Source: an uncultured Phycisphaerae bacterium
GTDB taxonomy: Bacteria > Planctomycetota > Phycisphaerae > Sedimentisphaerales > Anaerohalosphaeraceae
NCBI GenBank assembly: GCA_937949545.1
Contig: CALEDR010000001.1
Span: 93,672-157,671 of the forward strand
Reading direction: 5' to 3'
Length of the DNA stretch: 64,000 nt
In this document: positions 43,191 to 51,718 of the stretch, in pieces
Numbering within the stretch: the stretch's first letter is position 1
Layout: the number at the start of each line of letters is the position of its first letter
Translations under genes and position numbers: made by a program
Notes under the pieces: generated by a model
Databases searched by the model: none
What the model saw: only the letters and a program-made list of their open reading frames with translations
What the model was told of the DNA's origin: nothing

Positions 43191-44746
43191 TCCTTTTTCT
43201 CCTGCTCTTTGACGATGACGCGACTTCCCGAGATTCTGCGAATCACAACGGTTTTCCCCGGATTGATAAATTCTGCTTCAGAAACCACATCAACGATTTT
43301 GTCTCCAAAGCGTGCCTGTCCGGCCGGTCGGCAGGTGCTTACCACGATTCCGACATCACCCGGCTGAAGAGGGCTTTGCTGGTGTACAGGTAAACCGGTT
43401 GCACTAATCGGCAGCACCGCTGAAGGCACCGCGTCCTTCAAAACCAGCCCTTTAATAAAGAAGCCTTTGGGGAAGAAGTATTTGGCCAGAAGATACGCAA
43501 GAATCAAAAACAGCAAAAATCCAAAGGAAACCCCCGTCAGATTATCCAAAAAGTCTTTCCATTGCCCATTCCCCTGCGGCCAGGGAAACTCGTCCGGATC
43601 ATTTTTAATCAGCATTCCGAACAGTCCGGCCAGCATGCACAAAATACCCGCCGCGCCGGTCAAACCAAAGCCCGGAATAATGAAAATTTCAATCAGCAAA
43701 AGAACGATGCCCAGCAGGAGGATGGCGATTTCAATCCAATTGGCCATCCCGATCAGATATTTGCTGCCGACCAAAACAATCAAACAAGTCAAAGCGAGCA
43801 AACTGGGCAAACCAATCCCCGGGGTATTGAGTTCGACATAAATCCCAAGAAGAATGCCCAGCACAAGAATGCTGACCACAAGAGGAGAATTTAAGAACCG
43901 AACCATTTCTTCCGACCAGGTTGTTTCCAGCATCGGGATTGGCCGTTCGAAGACAACGCCGTCTCGCTGTTCCAAAAATGCAATCGCTTCCTCTAAATCA
44001 GCCGCCACCGCACGAGCAATACCGTATTCGAGGGCTTTGGAAGCAGTCAACGTCAGCAATTCCCCCTCTTTGACTACCAGCTTGCGGTTGTCCAAATCGT
44101 AGGTATTCGGGTCAGCAGGCAGATATTCTTTCTCAAAATATTCATGTTGTCCGGTTTTTTTGTTCCGGACCTGCCAAACCTCCAGGTTTTGACTGACCAT
44201 GGCTTTCAGAAGGGCCTCCGGGTAGCCGTTGGCCTGCGCCGCCCGACTGAATGCCGCCCGAACAAAACTTTCAATTTTTTCCCGCTCAGCCCCCTCCAGC
44301 GGTGTGCCCATGGCGACCGGAGCGCTGCAGCCGATGGTGGTGTTTTCCCGCATGATGATGTCTTTGCAGGAGGTGCTGATCATAGCCCCGGCGCTGATGG
44401 CTTCCGTACTCACATAGGCGACGGTGTGAATCTTTTTGCCGATGTCGAGTATCAGATACTTGCTGATGTCATCGGCGCTTTCCACCAGGCCGCCGTAGGT
44501 GCTGATGTCCAAAATCAGATAATCCGCTCCCCGCTGAAGCGCTTCATTGCCCCGCCGCACAATGGAGCGATAGAGCCCGTCATCAATCATTTCATGACAG
44601 GATATGACTACGGCTTTTCTGACCGGAGGGGCTCCGTTCTCGGCGGCAATCAGAATACAGGCCAGGAGAAAACCGAACAGCAGCCCTCCCCTCCCGAGCC
44701 GAGTTTGTTCCGCTCTTCGGAGATAAGCACCTGAACAACCCTTCAT
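43187..44746 (-). CDS. Long NfeD protein with ClpP-class serine protease domain
   Basis: 519 residues from ATG 44746 (AAAGAG 7 bases upstream, with a promoter just before); the frame is open to 44875 but that part overlaps the next gene and has no homology. A signal/anchor helix (GLLFGFLLACILIAA) precedes a ClpP-class domain with YLILDISTYGGLVESADDI and the catalytic Ser in STEAISAGAMISTSC. Several membrane helices (about 300-420) and a C-terminal OB-fold (PLQPGDVGIVVSTCRPAGQA) follow. Family members cleave membrane proteins such as stomatins; FloA is the likely partner. Confidence 0.87.
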   Translation of the reverse strand: MKGCSGAYLRRAEQTRLGRGGLLFGFLLACILIAAENGAPPVRKAVVISCHEMIDDGLYRSIVRRGNEALQRGADYLILDISTYGGLVESADDISKYLILDIGKKIHTVAYVSTEAISAGAMISTSCKDIIMRENTTIGCSAPVAMGTPLEGAEREKIESFVRAAFSRAAQANGYPEALLKAMVSQNLEVWQVRNKKTGQHEYFEKEYLPADPNTYDLDNRKLVVKEGELLTLTASKALEYGIARAVAADLEEAIAFLEQRDGVVFERPIPMLETTWSEEMVRFLNSPLVVSILVLGILLGIYVELNTPGIGLPSLLALTCLIVLVGSKYLIGMANWIEIAILLLGIVLLLIEIFIIPGFGLTGAAGILCMLAGLFGMLIKNDPDEFPWPQGNGQWKDFLDNLTGVSFGFLLFLILAYLLAKYFFPKGFFIKGLVLKDAVPSAVLPISATGLPVHQQSPLQPGDVGIVVSTCRPAGQARFGDKIVDVVSEAEFINPGKTVVIRRISGSRVIVKEQEKKE

Positions 44747-44776
44747 GGTTCGACTCTTTGGCATTCCACGGATGGT

Positions 44777-44804
44777 ATTGTATCCGACCGCAGGAAAAGA
44801 ACAA
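44777..44804 (-). promoter_or_regulatory. Candidate promoter of the nfeD-floA operon
   Basis: On the minus strand TTGTTC (44804-44799), 16-base spacer, TACAAT (44782-44777). It is 30 bases before the ATG chosen for the long NfeD protein. Confidence 0.4.
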
Positions 44805-44834
44805 TAAAAAATTTTCTGAAGGGTTCCGTCCGGT

Positions 44835-46727
44835 TTATTTTTCCCCCACAAGGACCTCGGCAATATTGAAGGCATGGTCTTTGATGCGGCGGTAGGAAGA
44901 AAGCATATCCATATAAATCAGACTTTTGAGAGGGTTGACCTTGCCGGCTTCCACGCGAGCCAGATGATGAGCACGGCATTCCTTCATATATTTGGTAACA
45001 GCTGTCCCTTTGCTCTGTGCCTCACTGAAAAATTCCGGCGTCGGATTGTCTTCCTCCAGAACCGTCTGCACCATTCGAAGGTAATCGGCCGCCTTTTTGT
45101 GGAGAGTTCGGAGTTCCTCCAGTCCCTCTTGGCTGATTGCCATCTGACTGTCGCGAAGTTTCAGCCGCAGTTTCAGAATCGCCGCGATATAATCGCTGAC
45201 CGATTCAAATTCATCCGCCATACGAATCTGCCGGCGGCTTTCATCAATCACCTCATGAGAGATATTGCCGGACAAAATGTCTCCCAGAAACTGAACAATC
45301 TCCATTTGGATAATATCCAAATCATTTTCCTTCTGGAAGATATCCTCCACTTTCTTTTCATCCGGCGGCTGATTGGAGAGCATTGGTTCAAGATCATCCA
45401 TCATTTGGATGACAGTTTTGCCCATTCGAATCACCTCTTTTAAGGACTGCTGAATTCCAATGGCGGGCGTATCGAGCATGCGGACATTCAAATACGTCAA
45501 TCGCGGGATCCCCGGCTGCGGCTTTTCTTTGACCAGCCACATCAAAAAACGGGCCAGCAGACCCGCCAGGGGCAAAAAAAGCAGGGTATTGACAATATTA
45601 AACAACGAATGTGTCAAGGCAATGGCCGGCTGAGAAAATGGATATTTGACAAAACGGTCTTTGTGATAGACCGGTTTTTCCGGAAGATTGCGTTTTTCAA
45701 ATGCTTCCTGGAAATCGCCGGCTGTCATAAACGGTTTTTCAGGGAAAAAGTTTTTTGTCTCAGGACTGGCCACCGAGAAAGAGGAAACCTTAAAGAGAGC
45801 TTCGTCCGGCAATCCTGCCTTTTTGGCGTAGTCGTAAACAATCGGGCTGTCCTTGTCGGTTATCACAAGGGCGCTGACAGTTCCAATATCCCGACTTGTA
45901 ATGAGCTGTTCAATGAATCTGACATACCAGGGAAAAATGAGAGTGATCCAGCAAACTCCCAGCAGATTAAAAAAGGAGTGGGCATAGGCCGCTCGACGTG
46001 CATTGCTGTTGGCTCCAATGGAGGCCAGCAGAGCGGTAATGGTCGTTCCAATGTTTTCTCCAAGAATCAAGGCTGCCGCCGTGGGAAAACCAATAATACC
46101 GATGTCCGCCAGCCCAAGCGTAATTCCTATGGTGGCCGAAGAAGACTGAATGATGGCCGTCAGTATCGTGCCGACCAAAACACATTTCCAAATGCCGAAG
46201 TAGCTGTCCGGCTGGAAACGGTGAAACCAACCGATGAAGCCCGGCATTTCCTTCAGAGGCGAAAAACCATTTTTCATCAGTTCCAGTCCAAAGAAGACCA
46301 TCCCCAGTCCCATCAGAAACATTGCCGTAAACCGGACCCGGTCCCGTTTGGAAAACAGGTAAAAAAACGCCGCCGCTCCCAGCAGCGGCAGGCCGTATTT
46401 TCCGACATTTATCACCAGAATCCAGCCCGTAATGGTCGTTCCGATGTTGGCCCCCATAATGACGCCGATGGCCTGCAGCAACGTCATAATACCGGCGTTG
46501 ACAAGCCCGACGACCATAACGGTTGTCACCGAACTGGACTGAATAATCATTGTAACCAACAGACCGACGCCGCAGGCCAGGATGCGGTTGTTGGTAACGG
46601 TTCCGATCAGCTTGCGGAGACGCTCCCCTGCCACGGCCTGCATCCCCTCAGACATATTCTTCATCCCGAGGAGGAAAATTCCCAGTCCGCCGCAGACCTG
46701 ATAAATAATCTCGAGGGTTTGATTCAT
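44835..46727 (-). CDS. Na/Pi cotransporter family protein with PhoU-like tail
   Basis: 630 residues. Two inverted Na/Pi repeats with the QSSS signatures (LVTMIIQSSSVTTVMVVGLV and LTAIIQSSSATIGITLGLAD) and MGANIGTTITGW / ILGENIGTTITALLA. An unusual periplasmic or loop insert separates the last helices. Residues about 430-625 are helical PhoU-like (VIDESRRQIRMADEFESVSD, YRRIKDHAFNIAEVLVGEK). It likely imports phosphate with sodium, with the PhoU tail controlling it. It stands alone as one transcript; the NfeD operon starts 88 bases past its end. Confidence 0.9.
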   Translation of the reverse strand: MNQTLEIIYQVCGGLGIFLLGMKNMSEGMQAVAGERLRKLIGTVTNNRILACGVGLLVTMIIQSSSVTTVMVVGLVNAGIMTLLQAIGVIMGANIGTTITGWILVINVGKYGLPLLGAAAFFYLFSKRDRVRFTAMFLMGLGMVFFGLELMKNGFSPLKEMPGFIGWFHRFQPDSYFGIWKCVLVGTILTAIIQSSSATIGITLGLADIGIIGFPTAAALILGENIGTTITALLASIGANSNARRAAYAHSFFNLLGVCWITLIFPWYVRFIEQLITSRDIGTVSALVITDKDSPIVYDYAKKAGLPDEALFKVSSFSVASPETKNFFPEKPFMTAGDFQEAFEKRNLPEKPVYHKDRFVKYPFSQPAIALTHSLFNIVNTLLFLPLAGLLARFLMWLVKEKPQPGIPRLTYLNVRMLDTPAIGIQQSLKEVIRMGKTVIQMMDDLEPMLSNQPPDEKKVEDIFQKENDLDIIQMEIVQFLGDILSGNISHEVIDESRRQIRMADEFESVSDYIAAILKLRLKLRDSQMAISQEGLEELRTLHKKAADYLRMVQTVLEEDNPTPEFFSEAQSKGTAVTKYMKECRAHHLARVEAGKVNPLKSLIYMDMLSSYRRIKDHAFNIAEVLVGEK

Positions 46728-46874
46728 CCGATACAGTTCCTTTGTTTATTTCCAGTTAGACAATGATTAAAAGCGGACATTTTTCAGCCGGTTTTGGTAT
46801 GGATATATCTGCCCCTTTGCCTGATGTCAAGGCAGAAAACATTTCTGGGGGTGAAAAATTGTCGTTTTTTTCGG

Positions 46875-47996
46875 TCAGCGTTTTGCCAGCTGTCTTAAGA
46901 TGTCAATCCCTCGGTCGATAGTCTGCTCCGCTGCGGCATAACTGATGCGAAAATGAGTGTCTTTTTCGCTGAAAACATTTCCCGGAATAATCAGGACATT
47001 GTTTTCGATGGCGGTTTTGACAAATTCGGTCGCGCTGGCCGCCCAATCCGGCTTTTGAACAAACAAATAGAAGGCTCCGCCGGGCTTTTCGAGGTGATAA
47101 TACCCTTTCAAGCCCTCAATCAGACGATCGCGTTTCTGCCTGTATTGGTCAACATAGGGACGAATATCAAATTCGAGAGCAACGATAGAGGCAATTTGAA
47201 ACGGGGTCGGCGCGCAGACAAAGGTGTACTGCTGAATCATATTCATCGCTTCCATCAAAGGAGCCAGCGTTTTAGAACAGGCGGCGTATCCCATCCGCCA
47301 TCCGGTCATCGCGGCACTTTTGCTGAATCCCTTCAGGAGCAGAGTTTTTTCATAAAACCGCCCTACGCAGGGATTGGGACGGTCATAGCTGAAGACATCG
47401 TAAATCTCATCGCTGAGAATGATGAGGTTGTGCTTGCGGGCAATCTCCGTTACGGCATGGACCTCTTCTTCGGTGTAAACCGTACCGGTAGGATTGGCCG
47501 GAGAGTTCAGAATAATCATTTTGGTTCGGTTGCTGACGGCCCGGGCGATTTTCTCGGCAGGCAGTCGGAAATCCGGATATGTATCGACAAAGACACACGT
47601 GCCGCCGAGAAGATTCACGACATGCTTGTAAATGACAAAATACGGGTCCATCAGAATGACTTCATCGCCCGGATTGACCAAAGCCATAAAGGCCAGCAGC
47701 AGCCCTCCGCTTACGCCGCTGGTAATCATGCAGAGCGGTTCCTCCCAGCCGGTTTCCTGACGCACTTTGCTGCGCACTTTTTCAAGCAGCCGGGCATCCC
47801 CGCTGGTTTGAGAATAGCGATTTTGTCCATCCAGGATTGCCTGAATAGCCGCCTTCTTGATGGGTTCGGGAACATCAAAATCCGGCTGGCCGATGGAAAA
47901 ATTCACAGGTTTTTGAAGTTTATCCGCCAGCGCAAAGACTTTTCGGATTCCGCTTGCATCAATTTTTTTTGTTCTCTGTGCCAAATAGTCCGCCAT
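46875..47996 (-). CDS. Class I/II pyridoxal-phosphate aminotransferase
   Basis: 373 residues, fold-type I. Seen: NFSIGQPDFDVPEPIKKAAI, ITSGVSGGLLLAFMALVNPG, ILNSPANPTGTVYTEEEVH, ILSDEIYDVFSYD and PLP Lys in LLKGFSKSAAMTGWRMGYAA. This is the aspartate/aromatic aminotransferase subgroup I-gamma, so candidates are aspartate, aromatic or alanine aminotransferase; the substrate cannot be fixed. AGGAGC lies 6 bases before the ATG. A terminator and the small basic protein gene lie just upstream. Confidence 0.9.
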   Translation of the reverse strand: MADYLAQRTKKIDASGIRKVFALADKLQKPVNFSIGQPDFDVPEPIKKAAIQAILDGQNRYSQTSGDARLLEKVRSKVRQETGWEEPLCMITSGVSGGLLLAFMALVNPGDEVILMDPYFVIYKHVVNLLGGTCVFVDTYPDFRLPAEKIARAVSNRTKMIILNSPANPTGTVYTEEEVHAVTEIARKHNLIILSDEIYDVFSYDRPNPCVGRFYEKTLLLKGFSKSAAMTGWRMGYAACSKTLAPLMEAMNMIQQYTFVCAPTPFQIASIVALEFDIRPYVDQYRQKRDRLIEGLKGYYHLEKPGGAFYLFVQKPDWAASATEFVKTAIENNVLIIPGNVFSEKDTHFRISYAAAEQTIDRGIDILRQLAKR

Positions 47997-48016
47997 TGTT
48001 TTGCTCCTGAATGCGC

Positions 48017-48057
48017 ATAAAAAAGCCGCCCCGTAAATTTTGGATGGGAACGGCCTT
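48017..48057 (-). terminator. Terminator after the small basic protein gene
   Basis: On the minus strand AAGGCCGTTCCC pairs (one bulge) with GGGGCGGCTT, followed by TTTTAT. It separates the gene at 48076 from the aminotransferase. Confidence 0.6.
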
Positions 48058-48075
48058 GAATCCGGTTCGCCTGGT

Positions 48076-48333
48076 TTATTTTTTGGTACCGGCAGCTGGC
48101 GAAGCTGCTGCGGCCGGTGCGGCGGCAGCGGTTTCCTGGCTTTCCGCCGCTTTTTCCTTAGCGGCTTTCTTGCCGCTGCTGCTCTTGCGGTGAGCCACCT
48201 TCGGAAGGCCCATCACTTTGCCTTCTTCCCAGCGTTCTTCTTTCTTGAGAATCTCAATTCTTTCGCCTCTGGAAAGGACATTCCGGTGTCGTTTCAGAGC
48301 ATCTTTCAGTTTCAATGAACGATCAATCGACAT
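48076..48333 (-). CDS. PVC-type small basic protein with Ala-rich tail
   Basis: 85 residues. Residues 1-48 (MSIDRSLKLKDALKRHRNVL, RGERIEILKKEERWEEGKVM) match the small basic protein conserved in Chlamydiae, Verrucomicrobia and Planctomycetes, thought to be ribosome- or RNA-associated because of its charge and universal presence in that group (recalled, not searched). The rest (about 49-85) is a Lys/Ala/Pro tail (KKAAKEKAAESQETAAAAPA) not expected in most relatives. It is useful as a lineage marker. It has its own terminator. Confidence 0.8.
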   Translation of the reverse strand: MSIDRSLKLKDALKRHRNVLSRGERIEILKKEERWEEGKVMGLPKVAHRKSSSGKKAAKEKAAESQETAAAAPAAAASPAAGTKK

Positions 48334-48366
48334 CTTTTGAACTCCTCGAAAAACCTTTACTTGCGT

Positions 48367-49140
48367 TTAATTTGCTTTGACTTTCATTCCGTACGCATCC
48401 TGAAACGGTGTGCGTCCAAAATTTTCAAAACCGTCTGGGGCCTTATACTGAGTCCCGACTGATTTGATTTTGTTCAGCATTTGATATCCGTCCGTTCCCG
48501 GTTTCAGGGGCGAATCAAACCGGTCTTTGGTGACCAGCAAATAGTAGCTTCCGCGCCGCATGATTTCGGTTTTGATGCCGTTGTTTTCAAAATGAGCCTG
48601 GACTGGAACCAAATGTTCGCGGTTGGCATAGGTTGCGATAACAATAATATGGTCTTTTTCAGCCGAAGCCGGCTTGGGCGGTTCGGCGACCGCAGGTGAT
48701 GTCTGCGTCGGCTTTGTCTCTGGAACCACAGGCGGCACTGAAGTCGGAGCAGCCGGTTTCGGCGTCGGGGCGGGCTGAGACGGCGGTGTTTGTGCTGTCT
48801 GTGACGGAGCAGGTGCTGCCGGCGCGGGTGTCGTCGGTTTGGGGACGGGTTGGGTTTCCATCCGCTCTTTGCTGCGGTTTACCCAGACCAGAAAAGCAAT
48901 CACAAGGACAAAAGCCCCCGTTGCGACCAACGTGCCCTGATTCAGTCGGTACGGGGTTTCACGTTCTGCCGGGACAGGGCGGATTCCCACAGGGACCGGT
49001 TTTTTCTCCGGCTGTTTAGGGACCTGCGGTTCCGGGATGGCCGGTTCGACGCGGGTATTCTGCATCAGCCGCTTCATTCGAGCCTGGCCCTGCCGGATGG
49101 CCTCACTGAGCGCCTTATGATTGTACTGCTTGGCCGCCAT
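48367..49140 (-). CDS. Membrane-anchored Pro-rich protein with SPOR-like C-terminal domain
   Basis: 257 residues. A basic cytoplasmic N terminus (KALSEAIRQGQARMKRLMQN), one membrane helix (GTLVATGAFVLVIAFLVWVN, about 89-108), a Pro/Thr/Ala-rich periplasmic linker (about 115-175), and a compact domain (about 180-250, IIVIATYANREHLVPVQAHF, IMRRGSYYLLVTKDRF) that resembles SPOR, the denuded-peptidoglycan-binding domain. The layout is that of FtsN-like cell-envelope proteins, but the assignment is tentative. The small basic protein follows 33 bases downstream. Confidence 0.65.
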   Translation of the reverse strand: MAAKQYNHKALSEAIRQGQARMKRLMQNTRVEPAIPEPQVPKQPEKKPVPVGIRPVPAERETPYRLNQGTLVATGAFVLVIAFLVWVNRSKERMETQPVPKPTTPAPAAPAPSQTAQTPPSQPAPTPKPAAPTSVPPVVPETKPTQTSPAVAEPPKPASAEKDHIIVIATYANREHLVPVQAHFENNGIKTEIMRRGSYYLLVTKDRFDSPLKPGTDGYQMLNKIKSVGTQYKAPDGFENFGRTPFQDAYGMKVKAN

Positions 49141-49274
49141 GTTTTTGTCCTAACAGGTTTTCTTCAAAGACTTTTTCCTGTTTCTGCCCCTCAGAAAATA
49201 TTGAATTTACCGCAAAAATGCAAATCGAAAAAGAAAAATTCAGTCTTTTTTTGATGAGAATCTTTGTTTCTTTC

Positions 49275-49303
49275 TTGACAAAGCCGTATCAGAGGGCTAT
49301 ACA
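49275..49303 (+). promoter_or_regulatory. Strong sigma-70 promoter of the rpmF-plsX-fab cluster
   Basis: TTGACA (49275-49280), exactly 17 bases, TATACA (49298-49303). It is the best promoter match in the window and lies about 180 bases before rpmF. The 346-base gap 49141-49486 otherwise holds the palindrome at 49368 and AT-rich sequence; no gene is seen. Confidence 0.7.
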
Positions 49304-49367
49304 AATCCATCCTTTACAAAATTTTTCTTTACGAAGCGGGAGGGTTTTGTTACTTAATTGGTACTTA

Positions 49368-49381
49368 AAAAGGTACCTTTT
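49368..49381. promoter_or_regulatory. Perfect 14-base palindrome in the rpmF leader
   Basis: AAAAGGTACCTTTT is a perfect palindrome, with a further GGTACTT direct copy just upstream (49360-49366). It lies downstream of the promoter in the untranslated leader and could be an operator for the fatty acid cluster (FapR-like regulation is a speculation) or a processing hairpin. Confidence 0.35.
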
Positions 49382-49486
49382 ATTCTGATTTAGGGAAAGG
49401 TTTCCTCTGAACCGCAGAAAACAGCGGAGAAAGGGGATGTTTTTTGTATATTATTTTTTGTTTTTGTTTTTTTGGAGAAAGCGACG

Positions 49487-49675
49487 ATGCTTCCGGCAAA
49501 AAAAACCAGTAAGACGCGAACTCGTACCCGTCGGAGTCACCACGCCCTGAAACCGACGAATTATTCGTATTGTCCCCACTGCGGACAGGCCAAACTGCCC
49601 CATGCGGCGTGCGGCAAATGCGGATACGTGAATCCCAGAATCACCTTGAAGGTTGGACAGGAGTCGGAAGAATAA
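49487..49675 (+). CDS. rpmF: Large-subunit ribosomal protein bL32
   Basis: 62 residues from ATG 49487, with GGAG 9 bases upstream; the TTG five codons earlier overlaps that site and is rejected. Seen: PAKKTSKTRTRTRRSHHAL, then a four-Cys zinc ribbon (YCPHCGQAKLPHAACGKCGY). Structural protein of the 50S subunit. rpmF directly ahead of plsX is a conserved arrangement linking translation and lipid synthesis. The plsX ATG follows 4 bases later. Confidence 0.95.
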   Translation: MLPAKKTSKTRTRTRRSHHALKPTNYSYCPHCGQAKLPHAACGKCGYVNPRITLKVGQESEE

Positions 49676-49679
49676 CACC

Positions 49680-50690
49680 ATGCGGATAGCGATAGACGCA
49701 ATGGGAGGCGACTATGCCCCGGCGGAAATTGTAGCCGGTGCCTTAGAGGCCAAGGAGGTCCTCGGAAAAGAAGACGAGATTGTCCTGATTGGCGATGAGC
49801 CCGTTTTGCGGGAGCATTTGGCCCGATTGAATGCCTCACCGGATGCCTTCCGGATTTTCCATGCTCCCGAGGTGATTGGAATGGATGAACCGCCTGTGGA
49901 AGCGCTTCGCCGCAAGAAAAAAAGTTCCATTGCCGTAATGGCCAGAGCGGCTTCTCATCGACAGGTAGATGCGGTCTTATCAGCCGGCAATACGGGGGCA
50001 TGCGTGGCGGCCTGCCAGCTTCGGATGCGGAATCTGGAACATGTCATCCGTCCAGGGATAGCCACGGTGTTTCCAACGCTGGGAGGACCGGTAACTGTTT
50101 GTGATGTCGGGGCCAATATCGTCTGCAAGCCGATTCATCTGTATCAGTACGCTGTGATGTCGTGTGTCTATGCGGAGGAAATGCTCGGCATTACGAACCC
50201 GCGCGTCGGCATTATGAATATCGGCGAAGAAGAGGCCAAAGGCAATGATTTGGTCAAAAAGACTCGGGCTTTGCTGAAGGCGGACCCCACTATCAATTTC
50301 GCGGGCAATCTGGAAGGACGAGATATTTTTGACGGTCATTTCAATGTGGTCATCTGCGAGGGGTTTGTCGGCAATGTGGTTTTGAAAACTGCCGAAGGCC
50401 TGGTCAATATGATTTTCCGGGCGATTAAGGATGAGCTGAAAAGCCATTGGCTGCTGGCGCTTCAGTTCAAGAAGGTCATGACCAATATTTACAAAAAATA
50501 TGATTACAACGAATACGGAGGCGCCCTGCTGCTGGGGGTCAACGGCACGGCGGTGATTTGTCATGGTTCCAGCAAGGCCCGGACGATTAAAAATGCGATT
50601 CTGGCCTGTCGGAAGTTTTCCACCCAGCGGATTAACGAAAAGATTGTTCAGCGTCTCTCCCAATCGGCAGTCATGTCCAATGGTCAATAA
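49680..50690 (+). CDS. plsX: Phosphate acyltransferase PlsX
   Basis: 336 residues from ATG 49680; a longer frame to 49653 lies in rpmF. Seen: MRIAIDAMGGDYAPAEIVAG at the start, AVLSAGNTGACVAACQL, VGIMNIGEEEAKGNDLVKKT, FDGHFNVVICEGFVGNVVLK and GALLLGVNGTAVICHGSS. It converts acyl-ACP to acyl phosphate, the substrate of PlsY (5101). It overlaps the fabH start by 11 bases. Confidence 0.96.
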   Translation: MRIAIDAMGGDYAPAEIVAGALEAKEVLGKEDEIVLIGDEPVLREHLARLNASPDAFRIFHAPEVIGMDEPPVEALRRKKKSSIAVMARAASHRQVDAVLSAGNTGACVAACQLRMRNLEHVIRPGIATVFPTLGGPVTVCDVGANIVCKPIHLYQYAVMSCVYAEEMLGITNPRVGIMNIGEEEAKGNDLVKKTRALLKADPTINFAGNLEGRDIFDGHFNVVICEGFVGNVVLKTAEGLVNMIFRAIKDELKSHWLLALQFKKVMTNIYKKYDYNEYGGALLLGVNGTAVICHGSSKARTIKNAILACRKFSTQRINEKIVQRLSQSAVMSNGQ

Positions 50691-51696
50691 TCCAACGATT
50701 CAGTCTTCCCTGCGTCTTCGCGCCGTGGTGGCCGGCACGGGTTCGAGTGTCCCCGCCCGGGTGATGACCAACGAAGACTTTATGAAAATCGTCGATACAT
50801 CGGATGAATGGATTGTCACTCGAACCGGCATTCGGGAACGGCACATCGCCGGTCCGGAAGACACCACAGCCATTCTGGCGGCGCAGGCGGCACGCAATGC
50901 GCTGGAGCGGGCGGGGATGAAGCCGGAGGAAATCGAGCTGATTATCGTAGCCACCATCACCCCCGAAATGGTTTTTCCCTCGACGGCCTGTTTCGTACAG
51001 TCTCTGATTGGAGCCTGCAATGCCTGGGCTTTTGACCTCAGCGCCGCCTGCAGCGGTTTTGTGTATTCTTTGTCTATCGCTCAGCAATTTCTCAGTTCCG
51101 GCCGCTATCGCACAGCTTTGGTCATCGGAGCAGAAACCCTCAGTCGGATTACCAATTATAAAGACCGCAGCAGCTGCATCCTTTTCGGAGACGGGGCTGG
51201 TGCTGTGGTCTTAAAGGCCGCCTCCAGCGGATCAGAAGGGATTCTCTACAGTACTTCTTTTTCCGATGGAAGCAGCTGGGAGGCCCTCAAGTGCCAGGCA
51301 TACGGCTCTCGACATCCTGTTGGGGTTCCGTTGGAGAATCCAGATTTGGTTTATATGGACATCAACGGGCGGGAAGTCTATCATACCGCTGTCAGACGGA
51401 TCGTCGAGCTGGTTAACGAATGCCTGGAACAGTGCGACCTGCGGGTCGAAGATATCGCCATGTTTATCCCGCATCAGATGAATGCGAGGATTATTGAGTC
51501 GGTCGGCAAGCGTCTGCATTTTGCCGATGAGAAAATCTTTATCAATATCGACAAATACGGAAACACCTCGGCGGCTTCCATCCCAATCGCTCTGGATGAG
51601 TGCTGCCGAACCGGAAAAGTCAAAAGCGGGGACATTGTCCTGTTGGTGGCCTTCGGAGGCGGTCTGACCTGGGGTGCCAACGTGATTCAGCTGTAA
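50680..51696 (+). CDS. fabH: 3-oxoacyl-ACP synthase III
   Basis: 338 residues from ATG 50680 inside the plsX end; upstream in-frame codons are only shadow. The thiolase-fold triad is visible: Cys in FDLSAACSGFVYSLSIA, His in MFIPHQMNARIIE and Asn in YGNTSAASIPIAL. TSDEWIVTRTGIRERHI is the usual N-terminal signature. It starts fatty acid synthesis by condensing acetyl-CoA with malonyl-ACP. fabD follows 22 bases later. Confidence 0.96.
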   Translation: MVNNPTIQSSLRLRAVVAGTGSSVPARVMTNEDFMKIVDTSDEWIVTRTGIRERHIAGPEDTTAILAAQAARNALERAGMKPEEIELIIVATITPEMVFPSTACFVQSLIGACNAWAFDLSAACSGFVYSLSIAQQFLSSGRYRTALVIGAETLSRITNYKDRSSCILFGDGAGAVVLKAASSGSEGILYSTSFSDGSSWEALKCQAYGSRHPVGVPLENPDLVYMDINGREVYHTAVRRIVELVNECLEQCDLRVEDIAMFIPHQMNARIIESVGKRLHFADEKIFINIDKYGNTSAASIPIALDECCRTGKVKSGDIVLLVAFGGGLTWGANVIQL

Positions 51697-51718
51697 CCTT
51701 TTGCTTTCAGGGATGATG

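Noticed and set aside
45609..46766. 385-residue open frame opposite the Na/Pi transporter
   Set aside because: Antisense shadow; residue composition rich in Arg/Gln/Asn with no pattern.
46953..48020. 355-residue open frame opposite the aminotransferase
   Set aside because: Antisense shadow of a clear PLP enzyme gene.
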